Source: a virus. From it: a stretch of 59,133 nucleotides of DNA. This document shows, in pieces, positions 6,839 through 15,247 of the stretch. The notes under the pieces were generated by a model. It was not told the origin of the DNA and searched no databases. It saw only the letters and a program-made list of their open reading frames with translations. Both the position numbers and the translations under genes were made by a program. The DNA lies in IMG/VR virus record IMGVR_UViG_3300037336_000152, positions 1-59,133 of that record, one strand, 5' to 3'. The stretch's first letter is position 1, and each line of letters opens with the position of its first letter.

Positions 6839-6999
6839 GCATCGCCGGAACAATGCCAAATCGCGCTGCATCAAAAAGTGATAGCCCGAGCCTGATCGCG
6901 CGCGTTCGATTCTGCTCAGGTTGTCGCCAAAACCGGTCGCCCATGCAGTTCAAGGGCGCTACCGGCAATTGTATGCAATGTGTGAGGCGCGGTAAATGA
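6835..6999 (+). CDS. Small zinc-ribbon protein
   Basis: 54 residues with FCSGC and CMQC pairs 25 residues apart, a typical single zinc ribbon. ATGA overlaps on both sides. Function unknown. Confidence 0.6.
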   Translation: MSIAGTMPNRAASKSDSPSLIARVRFCSGCRQNRSPMQFKGATGNCMQCVRRGK

Positions 7000-7289
7000 A
7001 GCGCACCACATCAGCAGCAGACAAGCAGCACCTGCAAAAAGTCGCGGCGCTTGGCTGCATCCTGTGTGACTGGCTCGGAACGCCAGGCACGCCAGCGCAA
7101 ATCCATCATGTTCGAGTTCGGCATGGATGGGGGCGAAGCAGTCATCAGGCGGTGATTGGACTTTGCGACTTCCACCATAACGACCAGAAGGCAGGTGTTC
7201 ATGGGCAGGGCAGGGAGGAATTCACGGCCATGTACGGCGTGAGTGAGCTTGCATTGCTGGACATTGTGCATATCAGGGTGGGCGCATGA
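6996..7289 (+). CDS. Ref-family recombination-enhancement nuclease
   Basis: 97 residues. The pattern GCILCDW, IHHVR, and CDFHHNDQK with a trailing GREEF matches the HNH-like nuclease core of phage P1 Ref, which cuts DNA at RecA-bound displacement loops. Residues needed for zinc and metal binding (paired C, HH, and CxxHH) are visible. It lies between methyltransferase and helicase genes, so a role in recombination or DNA processing during early growth is likely. Confidence 0.75.
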   Translation: MKRTTSAADKQHLQKVAALGCILCDWLGTPGTPAQIHHVRVRHGWGRSSHQAVIGLCDFHHNDQKAGVHGQGREEFTAMYGVSELALLDIVHIRVGA

Positions 7290-7543
7290 ATCCGGCTGAA
7301 ATTCGATTCACCGCCAAGCCAGCGCGTAATTGCAAGGGCTGCATATTTGACACTTGCCGCAGCACGGTATGTCACCGCGCTACGGAGGTAGCCAAGCTGC
7401 GCAGCTTGCCCGACTGCGACACCGGCTATGTGTATGTGCCGGACGAATCGGACGAGAGGCAAAGTGAATTATTTAACCAGTGCGGGCCACAAGCGGCAGC
7501 AACCGAATGTAGCCCTGTCATAAAAACAAAGGGGAATTTATGA
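7286..7543 (+). CDS. Cysteine-rich small protein
   Basis: 85 residues with NCKGCIFD, CRSTVCH and a later single C. It probably binds zinc. Overlaps both neighbours by four bases. No family recognised. Confidence 0.6.
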   Translation: MNPAEIRFTAKPARNCKGCIFDTCRSTVCHRATEVAKLRSLPDCDTGYVYVPDESDERQSELFNQCGPQAAATECSPVIKTKGNL

Positions 7544-8943
7544 GTAGCGTTAGTCTACCAGAATACGAAAGATTCATTAAAAGCAAGTTATCTGCCGACA
7601 TTCCGACCGGATTTGATGCAGATGTACCAGTCGGCCCGCTGTTCGATTTTCAAGCCGCTTGCGTCAAGTGGGCTTTGAAGAGGGGTCGCGCCGCGCTGTT
7701 TCTTGATACCGGCTTGGGAAAAACCGCATGTCAAGTCACTTGGGCGCAGATGGTCAGCGATCACACGGGCGGCAACGTCATCATTGCCGCTCCGCTATGC
7801 GTGGCGCAACAGACCGTCGAGGAAGCCGCGAAGTTTGGAATCGTCGTCAAATACTGCCGATCGGATGAGGAAGTCGAGCCGGGCATCACGATCACAAATT
7901 ACGAAATGCTGGAGCACTTCGACCTGGAATCGTTCGCAGGGGTGGTCCTGGATGAATCCAGCATCCTCAAGAGCCACACCAGCAAAACGCGCGAATACAT
8001 CGCGACAGCTTTTAAGCAGACGCCCTATAAGCTGTCCTGCACCGCTACACCATCGCCAAACGACTATATCGAGCTTGGCAATCAGGCCGACTTCCTCGGC
8101 GTGATGAGCGCACAGGAAATGCTGGCGACGTTCTTTACTCATGATGGCGGCGACACGTCAAAATGGCGATTGAAGGGCCACGGGAAGGTGCGGTTTTGGG
8201 AATGGATGGCGTCATGGGCAATCTGCATTCGCAACCCTGCTGACCTCGGCTTTGACGGATCGCGCTACGAATTGCCGCCGATGCATCTGGTGGAGCACGT
8301 TGTCTCGGGCGGCGAACTGATGGAAGGGCAGTTGTTCGCATTGACAGCGCAGTCGTTGACCGAGCGCCGCGAGGCCAAGCGGAACAGCATGGCCGACCGG
8401 ATCGCACTCGCGGCCAGGATCGCCACGGAAGCAGATGGCCCGGTAATCGTCTGGTGCCACATGAACGAGGAAAGTGAGCGCCTCGCAAAAGCGATCCCTG
8501 GCGCGGTCGAGGTAACAGGATCGATGACTATCGATCAGAAGACGAAGAACGTCATGGCTTTTACTCATGGCGAGGCGCGCGTGCTGGTCAGCAAGGCTTC
8601 AATCTGCGGGTTCGGCATGAACTGGCAGCACTGCAAAACCATGATTTTCGCCGGTATGGACGACTCATTCGAGAAGTACTACCAGGCCGTGCGCCGCTGC
8701 TACCGATTCGGACAAAAAAGCTCCGTGACTGTCCACATCATCACGGCTGAGACTGAGGGCGCAGTCAAGGCAAACATCGAGCGCAAGCAGGCACAAGCGA
8801 ACCTGATGGCCGGGCAGATGGTCGCGCACATGCGCGCAGTCACGCGCAGTCAGATCATCGGCGCCAAGAGCAATACCGAATCCTACAACCCTACCGTGCC
8901 GATGATTATTCCGGCATGGATTATCGCCAACATCGAGAAATGA
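7540..8943 (+). CDS. SNF2/DEAD-like superfamily 2 helicase
   Basis: 467 residues. Walker A is DTGLGKT (~65-71), motif II LDESS, motif III TATPSPND. The C-terminal lobe contains VIVWCHMNEES, ASICGFGMNWQHC (motif V) and QAVRRCYRFGQ (motif VI), diagnostic of SNF2-type translocases. It probably moves along double-stranded DNA. The next gene is a DNA methyltransferase, coupled by overlap. Temperate phages of Burkholderiales carry this pair, whose role may be anti-restriction or remodelling of bound proteins. Confidence 0.88.
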   Translation: MSSVSLPEYERFIKSKLSADIPTGFDADVPVGPLFDFQAACVKWALKRGRAALFLDTGLGKTACQVTWAQMVSDHTGGNVIIAAPLCVAQQTVEEAAKFGIVVKYCRSDEEVEPGITITNYEMLEHFDLESFAGVVLDESSILKSHTSKTREYIATAFKQTPYKLSCTATPSPNDYIELGNQADFLGVMSAQEMLATFFTHDGGDTSKWRLKGHGKVRFWEWMASWAICIRNPADLGFDGSRYELPPMHLVEHVVSGGELMEGQLFALTAQSLTERREAKRNSMADRIALAARIATEADGPVIVWCHMNEESERLAKAIPGAVEVTGSMTIDQKTKNVMAFTHGEARVLVSKASICGFGMNWQHCKTMIFAGMDDSFEKYYQAVRRCYRFGQKSSVTVHIITAETEGAVKANIERKQAQANLMAGQMVAHMRAVTRSQIIGAKSNTESYNPTVPMIIPAWIIANIEK

Positions 8944-8945
8944 CC

Positions 8946-9848
8946 ATGACCAACGTACTCAATCAAGAAGTAACCGATAAATTCGCGCTGTTCAATGCCG
9001 ATTGCGTCGATGTATGCAAGACCCTGCCATCCGATTCTATCGATTTTTCAGTCTACTCGCCGCCGTTCGAGTCGCTGTATGTATTCAGCAACAGCGAGAG
9101 GGATATGGGCAATTCCGCATCAAGCGAGGATTTCTGGACCCATTACCGCTACCTGATCGCCGAAATGTACCGGGCCATGAAACCCGGCCGGCTGGTGGCA
9201 ATCCATGCAATGCAACTGCCGACATCCAAGGTTCGGGATGGCTATATCGGGTTGAAAGACTTCCGCGGCGAGATTATCCGGGCCCACCAGCAGGCCGGAT
9301 TCATTTATCACAGCGAGGTCTGCATTTGGAAAGATCCGGTTGTCGCAATGCAGCGCACAAAGGCGCTCGGCCTGCTGTACAAGCAGGTGCGCAAAGATTC
9401 GGCCATGAGCCGTCAAGGTATTGCGGACTACCTTATCGTGGTTCGCAAACCTGGAGAAAACCCCGATCCTGTCACGCATACGCACGATAGCCTAACTGTA
9501 GACACCTGGCAGCGCTATGCCTCTCCGGTATGGATGGATATCAAGCAATCAATGACGCTGCAATACATGAGCGCCCGAGAAAGTGACGACGAAAGGCACA
9601 TTTCGCCGCTTCAGCTCCAAGTGATCGAGCGCGCCATAGACCTCTGGACGAAGCCCGGCGATCTGGTCTTTACTCCATTTTTGGGCATCGGGTCCGAGGC
9701 ATATGTGGCTCTGCAAATGGGACGCCGCGCATGCGGGTCGGAGTTGAAGCGATCGTATTTCGAGCTGGCCGTGCGCAACTGTCGCGAGGCGCAGTCCGGG
9801 GTCGACGGCGACCTGTTCGCCGCCATCGACGCGGAAGCGGAGGCCTGA
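8946..9848 (+). CDS. DNA methyltransferase, N4-cytosine or N6-adenine type
   Basis: 300 residues from the ATG at 8946, preceded by GAGAA; an ATG at 8940 overlapping the helicase stop is the alternative. Catalytic motif SPPF (38-41) comes before the SAM motif FLGIGSEA near the C-terminus, the permuted beta-class order. SPPF favours N4-cytosine, though N6-adenine is possible. Strongly linked to the SNF2 helicase upstream. Confidence 0.88.
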   Translation: MTNVLNQEVTDKFALFNADCVDVCKTLPSDSIDFSVYSPPFESLYVFSNSERDMGNSASSEDFWTHYRYLIAEMYRAMKPGRLVAIHAMQLPTSKVRDGYIGLKDFRGEIIRAHQQAGFIYHSEVCIWKDPVVAMQRTKALGLLYKQVRKDSAMSRQGIADYLIVVRKPGENPDPVTHTHDSLTVDTWQRYASPVWMDIKQSMTLQYMSARESDDERHISPLQLQVIERAIDLWTKPGDLVFTPFLGIGSEAYVALQMGRRACGSELKRSYFELAVRNCREAQSGVDGDLFAAIDAEAEA

Positions 9849-9849
9849 C

Positions 9850-10023
9850 GTGCTTACCTACGAAGTTTTCGGGCCTATGAACGGCCAATGGTGCGCCGGC
9901 TGCCGCACGCCTGGCGCTGCTCATGTCATCACTATGGGCGAGCCTTGCGGGACGGCTGCGAGGGCGCGCGAGGATGCGACTGTCGAAAATCGCATGCTGT
10001 GCGGGCCGGGGAGGGGCCGGTGA
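9850..10023 (+). CDS. Small cysteine-containing protein, GTG start
   Basis: 57 residues in a frame that starts with GTG next to the methyltransferase stop and ends overlapping the next gene. QWCAGC, then isolated cysteines, suggest a zinc site. An in-frame ATG at 9877 is the alternative start. Confidence 0.5.
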   Translation: MLTYEVFGPMNGQWCAGCRTPGAAHVITMGEPCGTAARAREDATVENRMLCGPGRGR

Positions 10024-10880
10024 ACTACTTTCCCCACCACATCGGCGATTTCGACCGGGCTACGCGCCATCTGACCCGGGTCGAGCGCAGCATCTACCGC
10101 GATTTGATTGATGTGTACTACGACTCGGAGTGCGCGCTGCCGCTGGACGTGGCCGCGCTATGTCGGAAGGTCGTGGCGCGCACCGAGGAAGAGAAAGCTG
10201 CAGTCCTGGCCGTGCTCGATGAATTCTTCCACGAGACACCAACTGGCTGGTTCCATGATCGCTGCGAGGAGGAATTGGCGGAATATCGCAAGAAGTCATC
10301 GCAGGCTTCATCTGCCGGCAAAGCGTCATCACTGGCCAGGGCCGAGCGCCGGAATGCGGCAATGCGCGCTAACTCTAGCGAAAACCAACGGGAATCCAAC
10401 GACCGTGGTACGTCCGTTGAACATCCGTTGAACGACCGTGGTACGGGAGCCCAACAGAACGTCAACGAACTCGCAACCAACCAAGAACCAATAACCAATA
10501 ACCATAAACCAAAAACCAAAGAATCAAAAACTAACACTGCCCCATTCTCCGCCGTGGGCTATTTGACCGATGCTGGCGTAACTCCCCAAACAGCGGCCGA
10601 CTGGCTAAAGCTCCGAAAGGCCAAAAAAGCCCCAGCCACACAGACCGCGCTCGACACCGTGAAGCGCGAGGCCGAGAAAGCAGGGCTGACCCTTGATGGC
10701 GCATTGACAATTTGTTGCTCGCGGGGCTGGCAGGGCTTCAAAGCGGAATGGGTTACGCGCGCGCCGGATCGTCTAACACCCGGCGCCCCGACCGACCTTG
10801 CCGCGATCCAACGCGCCGCAAACGCCGAGGCCAAGCGCCGCCTCGGCATCGGACAGCCGGGGGTCATCGATGCGCGCTGA
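10020..10880 (+). CDS. DUF1376 (YdaU-like) replication protein
   Basis: 286 residues from a GTG with GGGGAGGGG before it, overlapping the preceding stop. Residues 1-75 (NYFPHHIGDFDRATRHLTRVERSIYRDLID.YY) are the DUF1376 module found in phage replication initiators. A basic, asparagine- and threonine-rich linker follows. The last ~100 residues end in CSRGWQGFKAEW, the short C-terminal motif shared with lambda O/DnaT-like proteins. It likely recognises the origin and recruits the loader encoded next. Confidence 0.8.
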   Translation: MNYFPHHIGDFDRATRHLTRVERSIYRDLIDVYYDSECALPLDVAALCRKVVARTEEEKAAVLAVLDEFFHETPTGWFHDRCEEELAEYRKKSSQASSAGKASSLARAERRNAAMRANSSENQRESNDRGTSVEHPLNDRGTGAQQNVNELATNQEPITNNHKPKTKESKTNTAPFSAVGYLTDAGVTPQTAADWLKLRKAKKAPATQTALDTVKREAEKAGLTLDGALTICCSRGWQGFKAEWVTRAPDRLTPGAPTDLAAIQRAANAEAKRRLGIGQPGVIDAR

Positions 10881-11622
10881 CGACTTCGACGACTTCGCCC
10901 AGCTGTTGGACGACGCTTACGACCTGATCGGCTCGGGTTCGAACAAAGCCATCAGCGGCGGCGCCAAGAGCCTATTCTTCGCTGCCATGGCGTCGTACTC
11001 GCTCGCTCAATTTCGCGCCGCTCTGAGCGCGCATTGCCTCGACAGGGCCAGAGGGCGATTCACGCCGAAGCCGGCCGACATCATCGAGCAGATCGAGGCT
11101 TCCGCCCTGAACGACGGACGGCCTGGCGCCGAGGAAGCCTGGGCTATTGCGCTGACCAGCCGTGACGAGGCCGACACCGTGGTTTGGACTGCGGAATGCG
11201 CTGCAGCGTTCTCCGTTTGCGGGCCGGTGCTAGGCCTTGGTGATGAGGTGGGCGCGCGCATGGCGTTTAAGGACGCATACGGGCGCCTTGTCGCTGCCGC
11301 TCGCGCTGATCGCCGGCCTGCCGCGTGGAGCGTGTCGGCCGGCTGGGACACGCTGCGCAGGAATGCCGCTCTGCTGCGCGCCGTGACCGCTGGCCTACTG
11401 CCCGCGCCAGTCGCCCCGCTCCTGGCCGCGCCGGAAGGGCAGGGCGCCGACGACCGAGCCCGCGAGCAACTGGCAGAAATCAAGCGCCGGCTGGTCGAAG
11501 GCGCCGAGGCAAAGCAGCGCGCGATCGACGCGGCATCTGACTCCCGCATCCAGTCCGAGGCCGACATCACGCGAGGCATCGCCGGCCAGGTCGAGGCGTA
11601 CTGCAAAGGTGAATCGACATGA
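10870..11622 (+). CDS. Phage replication protein P-like (helicase loader)
   Basis: 250 residues; the ATG overlaps the previous stop. SLFFAAMASYSLAQFRAALSAH and GRFTPKPADIIEQIE resemble lambda-P-type helicase loaders. The C-terminal part is alanine-rich and helical. Pairing with a DUF1376 initiator supports the call: the protein would deliver host DnaB to the phage origin. Confidence 0.7.
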   Translation: MRADDFDDFAQLLDDAYDLIGSGSNKAISGGAKSLFFAAMASYSLAQFRAALSAHCLDRARGRFTPKPADIIEQIEASALNDGRPGAEEAWAIALTSRDEADTVVWTAECAAAFSVCGPVLGLGDEVGARMAFKDAYGRLVAAARADRRPAAWSVSAGWDTLRRNAALLRAVTAGLLPAPVAPLLAAPEGQGADDRAREQLAEIKRRLVEGAEAKQRAIDAASDSRIQSEADITRGIAGQVEAYCKGEST

Positions 11623-11741
11623 TCCACGCAACCCACCAATCCCGATTCGGCGCGCTCGGCGGTATTGCCATTCAACGACCGGAGACGACACGCTGCCCGC
11701 GTTCATCCGGTGTTTTTAACACCATGAAGGGACTGCAATGA
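11619..11741 (+). CDS. Small coupled ORF
   Basis: 40 residues, ATGA overlaps on both sides. Basic and unrecognised. Kept because the frame exactly bridges two genes. Confidence 0.4.
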   Translation: MIHATHQSRFGALGGIAIQRPETTRCPRSSGVFNTMKGLQ

Positions 11742-11959
11742 AAAACGAACCGCATGACAATATCAATCATCCGAAGCACTACACGAACCATGCGAGCGGC
11801 GTGGAGTGCATCGCAATTGCCGAGCACATGAGTTTCAATCTTGGGAATGCAATCAAATACCTCTGGCGTGCGGACGAGAAGGGGGCCCCGATTGATGATT
11901 TACGCAAGGCGGCCTGGTACATCGAGCGTGAGATTGCCAAGAGGGGAAAATTGCTGTGA
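11738..11959 (+). CDS. DUF3310 protein
   Basis: 73 residues. NHPKHYTNHASGVECIAIAE, FNLGNAIKYLWRADEKG and LRKAAWYIEREI match the DUF3310 nucleotide-kinase-like phage family almost throughout. Function uncertain; often found beside nucleotide or replication genes. Confidence 0.85.
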   Translation: MKNEPHDNINHPKHYTNHASGVECIAIAEHMSFNLGNAIKYLWRADEKGAPIDDLRKAAWYIEREIAKRGKLL

Positions 11960-12321
11960 TCGAATTCACCATCCCATTTCCGAGCGCCAAGCTCAACCCA
12001 AACCAGAGTAAGGGTATGCACTGGGCTGCCACGTCGAAACTGCGCAAAGACGCGCGCCAGTTCGCATTCATGCAAGCCCGGCAAGTCTGCTGCGGAAAGG
12101 CCCTGTTTGGCGACTCCGGCGACGTTGCTATATCCGTAACATTTGTCATGCCCGACCGGCGCGCGCGGGACCGGGACAACCTGCTCGCGGCGTTGAAGCC
12201 TTCGCTTGACGGCGTGGCCGAGGCGATCGGGGTCAACGACTCGCGATTCGAGCCCATCACCATTCGGCGCGAGTTTGGCACCCGGCCCGGCCTGGTGCGC
12301 ATCCTGATCGGCGCGCCATGA
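11956..12321 (+). CDS. rusA: RusA-type Holliday junction resolvase
   Basis: 121 residues from a GTG overlapping the previous stop (GAGGGG upstream). RARDRDNLLAALKPSLDGVAEAIGVNDSR holds the conserved acidic cluster that binds metal in RusA (DRDN, K, D, and the later ND). The enzyme resolves branched DNA from replication and recombination before packaging. Confidence 0.9.
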   Translation: MIEFTIPFPSAKLNPNQSKGMHWAATSKLRKDARQFAFMQARQVCCGKALFGDSGDVAISVTFVMPDRRARDRDNLLAALKPSLDGVAEAIGVNDSRFEPITIRREFGTRPGLVRILIGAP

Positions 12322-12731
12322 GCAAGCGTAAAAAATACGTCCCTAAGCCCTGCATCCTCCCGCTCGGTATGCGCAGGGCCGGGCAAATGGAAATGCCAGG
12401 ATATGCCGCATCGCTGGCACTCGGCACGGACTGGCTTGTCGAGCAGCATATCTACGACCTGCTATCGAATGCCGACATGACGCGCCGTATCGCGCCTGTT
12501 GGCCATCCGATACTGGCGACCGCTCAGGGCATGGTAGAGGCGATTGCAGAGATCCAGGGGCGGCATGTGAGCACTGGAAGGCTTGGCGTCACTGGCGACG
12601 ATTTACGAGTGTTGCGCGAGGGAGTAGGGCGCACGATGGACTATTTGCGCAGCGTGTCGAATGTGTCGATTGATCGGGCGGCTAGATCGGCGCTGGCTGA
12701 ATTCGATAAAATCGGAGTGCTCCGGGTATGA
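12318..12731 (+). CDS. Unrecognised early protein
   Basis: 137 residues, overlapping both neighbours by ATGA. Basic N-terminus, then a helical body (DLLSNADMTRRIAPVGHPILATAQGMVEAI). It has the size and place of small proteins that follow rusA in many phages. No motif found. Confidence 0.6.
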   Translation: MSKRKKYVPKPCILPLGMRRAGQMEMPGYAASLALGTDWLVEQHIYDLLSNADMTRRIAPVGHPILATAQGMVEAIAEIQGRHVSTGRLGVTGDDLRVLREGVGRTMDYLRSVSNVSIDRAARSALAEFDKIGVLRV

Positions 12732-12919
12732 GCGATCAGACTATCAGTAAAGCCGAATTGCTAGCAATCCACCTGTACCGCCAGGGCAAGCCGAAGGACT
12801 ACGCGCAGCCGAAGCAGTCGTATTTCAATCCGGCCGACAAGGTGCGTTTTCAGGTGGAGATTGACGATCGCGAGCGGGGCAGGGCGCGACGGGATAGTTT
12901 GAGGGGAAATAGGACGTAA
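12728..12919 (+). CDS. Small early protein
   Basis: 63 residues, acidic-basic mix; start coupled to the preceding gene. Last member of the overlapping series. Function unknown. Confidence 0.55.
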   Translation: MSDQTISKAELLAIHLYRQGKPKDYAQPKQSYFNPADKVRFQVEIDDRERGRARRDSLRGNRT

Positions 12920-12966
12920 CGGGAAGCTGCGCACCGAACAGCGCAGCAACATATGGAGCTTTCAGA

Positions 12967-13233
12967 ATGACATTACCAATCAATCAAATCGCAACTTTTG
13001 GCGACGCTCGCCGCATGATCCTCGACACCATTTTAGAACTTCGCAATGGGAATATGGATGTAAATCGAGGCATGGTAATTGCGGCAAACATGAAGGTGTT
13101 GAACGACTCAGTGCAAGTTGAGATCAATGCCGCCAAAACGGCTATTCTCGCTCAAAAAGAGGGGCACAACTTCGGCAGGGTCGTCGGCATGGGTCAAAAG
13201 TTCATTGGCAACGCCGAGGGCCAAGGAGAATGA
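12967..13233 (+). CDS. Unrecognised early protein
   Basis: 88 residues, helical. DVNRGMVIAANMKVLNDSVQVEINAAKTAI resembles small phage proteins of unknown role often placed before the late switch. Coupled by ATGA to the next gene. Confidence 0.6.
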   Translation: MTLPINQIATFGDARRMILDTILELRNGNMDVNRGMVIAANMKVLNDSVQVEINAAKTAILAQKEGHNFGRVVGMGQKFIGNAEGQGE

Positions 13234-13886
13234 TTTTCCAAATAGACGACCCGGTCTTGGCCTTCGAGGTTCGGCGGGTCATTGACGAGTTCAACCGTAA
13301 AAATGCCGAAGCCGCGAGTATCGCGAGCATGAGCTACCCGGATCGCATGGCATCTTTTCTTGCACGCTTCTATATGCAAGATGAATTGGTCGGACGGATA
13401 GATTGGTACAAAGATATCCCTTTATTCGCCACCTTCCCACCGCAAGAATTGGAGAAATTTTTTTGCAAGGGCGAGCCAGTTCCCTGCCTCATGCGTGGGT
13501 CGATTAGTATGATGAAAAAGCGGCGCTCACCGATGTACTCATTGGCATGCGATGTTTTGAGACGGTTTATCAGAAGTAAAAAATACAATTGCACTAATAG
13601 TGATGAGTGGGTTGAGCTTTGTCGATCATATGCTGGCGACGCAGTAATTAATAGGATACGGGAAAAGTGGGACTCATCAGGGAAACATAACTTTTACACC
13701 TTTGCGCTGACGCTTGTGTCACGGGAATATTACGGCGGAGTCAGAAGCGTCTTGATTGAAGGAGAGAAGTCGTATTTTTCGGCAGAGAAAATCAAGCTTC
13801 TAGATGCTTTACGCGCACAAGAATCTAAGTTGAAAAAACTTGAAGTCACATTCGCAAAATTAACGGACAAGCGAAGCCCCGACTAG
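13230..13886 (+). CDS. Unrecognised protein with atypical base composition
   Basis: 218 residues. Helical throughout, lysine- and aromatic-rich toward the middle (KKRRSPMYSLACDVLRRFIRSKKYN). The gene is clearly more AT-rich than its neighbours from about 13.3 kb onward, suggesting recent transfer. It sits where phages often carry accessory genes. No family recognised. Confidence 0.6.
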   Translation: MIFQIDDPVLAFEVRRVIDEFNRKNAEAASIASMSYPDRMASFLARFYMQDELVGRIDWYKDIPLFATFPPQELEKFFCKGEPVPCLMRGSISMMKKRRSPMYSLACDVLRRFIRSKKYNCTNSDEWVELCRSYAGDAVINRIREKWDSSGKHNFYTFALTLVSREYYGGVRSVLIEGEKSYFSAEKIKLLDALRAQESKLKKLEVTFAKLTDKRSPD

Positions 13887-14048
13887 CACCGCACGCGGGT
13901 CGATCGCAACCCAAGTTGATCCGTTATTTTGATCGATCAACATGGCGCATCACGCGCACGATCCATCCTTTGCTGGCGCTGCCGGTGTCCCGGTAGGTGG
14001 ATGGCGCGGCATTTGCGCGGCATTATGGCGGCATTACACCTCAGCCAT

Positions 14049-14095
14049 CAGTTCTCAGTTCTCAGTTCTCAGTTTCCATTTTGTCAGTTCTCAGT
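14049..14095. repeat. Heptamer tandem repeat CAGTTCT
   Basis: Three perfect copies plus a degenerate fourth, then CAGTTCTCAG again after a 7-bp break. It lies in the 240-bp gap before the putative antiterminator. Copy number could vary by slippage. Confidence 0.8.
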
Positions 14096-14128
14096 GATGG
14101 CAAAAAATCTAGACTTTCGGGAATATTT

Positions 14129-14593
14129 ATGATAGCATCGCGCAGGCTACTTTTGATGGGGCAAGAAATGGGAGCAGCAGACAGCAGTTTTTTTGGATCA
14201 AAAATTTTGCGACGTGTGCGCCTGGACGCGCCGACTACGGGTTTCGTCAGGCCCGATGGGCTGGAATATTGCCTCGATTGCTGGAAATCATGGATGCGAG
14301 GCGACCCCGATAGAGACATGGGCGTAGTAACGATGCGCGGATTGACTGGAGACGACTCCCGCAACATCGACTCAGGGGAGGCGCAGCAGGATAACGATAA
14401 TCGGATCGGCGCAGCAACCGATGCGGCAATATCCGACCTATCAGTGATGCATGGGTGGGCGATCAAGCGGGCATGCAGCATTGCGAGCGTCTGGCGATTC
14501 CCGAGCGCAAATTTCATTGAGGTCGCAGCCGAGGCCAGGGAAGAATTGACAAAAAAGTTAAAGAAAAACATTTGCACATCGGTGCTTTTCTGA
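14129..14593 (+). CDS. Putative late antitermination protein (Q-like by position)
   Basis: 154 residues from the ATG at 14129; ATGs at 14156 and 14168 are alternatives. YCLDCWKSWMRGD suggests a zinc or redox cysteine pair, and the C-terminal half is helical (HGWAIKRACSIASVWRFP, ending in EELTKKLKKN). I cannot match it firmly to a Q family. It is the last early gene and is followed at once by a promoter and a terminator, as in the lambda Q-pR'-tR' arrangement. It is relatively AT-rich. Confidence 0.45.
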   Translation: MIASRRLLLMGQEMGAADSSFFGSKILRRVRLDAPTTGFVRPDGLEYCLDCWKSWMRGDPDRDMGVVTMRGLTGDDSRNIDSGEAQQDNDNRIGAATDAAISDLSVMHGWAIKRACSIASVWRFPSANFIEVAAEAREELTKKLKKNICTSVLF

Positions 14594-14600
14594 TATATTA
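14572..14600 (+). promoter_or_regulatory. Possible late promoter
   Basis: TTGCAC (14572-14577), 16-bp spacer, TATATT (14594-14599), just at the end of the putative antiterminator gene and 71 bp before an intrinsic terminator. A second -35-like TTGACA occurs at 14546 without a good -10. Confidence 0.4.
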
Positions 14601-14670
14601 TTGCTCATAGGGCGATTTTTCACGCCTAAAAATATGTAGTCACCCCGCAAATAGCGCGGGACAAACCCAG

Positions 14671-14698
14671 AAAGCCGCCTCTTAAAGGTGGCTTTTTT
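14671..14698 (+). terminator. Intrinsic terminator before the late genes
   Basis: GCCGCCT / AGGTGGC stem with a five-base loop, then six T. It would stop transcripts from the promoter at ~14.6 kb unless antitermination acts. A weaker hairpin (CCCGC / GCGGG) precedes it at ~14.65 kb. Confidence 0.7.
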
Positions 14699-14855
14699 GC
14701 ATTGCAGCGCCACCTTATGAGGCCAGCATGCCCCACGTCATACATACCAAGCGCCGGCCATTCATTTGTCGGATGTGGAATTCATATGCCGGCTGGCGCG
14801 CGATATACGGCCGGTGGGACTCGATCAAAGCTGCTTGGTGGATTGCGAGGCTGTG

Positions 14856-15014
14856 ATGGCATCAACTAACAAACCGAATAAGCAGGCGGTCCGTGATTAC
14901 ATGGACAGCCGCACGCACGAAGAAGACCCGCCGCCGACGCTCGAGGAAATTCGGCGCCAGCTAGGGTGGCATCTGGTCCAGGGTGGCTGGCCGATGCCGG
15001 AGGTGCCAGACTGA
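14856..15014 (+). CDS. Small acidic protein
   Basis: 52 residues from an ATG with GAGG upstream: MASTNKPNKQAVRDYMDSR, then PTLEEIRRQLGW. It looks like a small phage protein with one C-terminal helix. Extension to an upstream ATG at 14766 is possible but lacks a binding site. Confidence 0.55.
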   Translation: MASTNKPNKQAVRDYMDSRTHEEDPPPTLEEIRRQLGWHLVQGGWPMPEVPD

Positions 15015-15200
15015 CGCCTCGCTGGGCGGAAGGCCGCGCAAGCCGGGACGGATGCCGGTCACCACAACTATTTAACGCCTCGAGTCCAGCCGGATAGCGG
15101 GGCATTCCGAATTCATCCGCTGTGAAGTGCTGAATATGGCATGACATTCCTAAGCCGGTATTCACCGGGCCGCAAGGTGCGAGTCAAGCTATTTCAATGT

Positions 15201-15234
15201 AGGGCGGCGCCTCCGGGTGTCGCCCTTTTCTTTT
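15201..15234 (+). terminator. Intrinsic terminator
   Basis: AGGGCG / CGCCCT with a 14-base loop, followed by TTTCTTTT; it lies immediately before the KilA-N gene. Confidence 0.7.
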
Positions 15235-15247
15235 GGCGGGGATGGAA

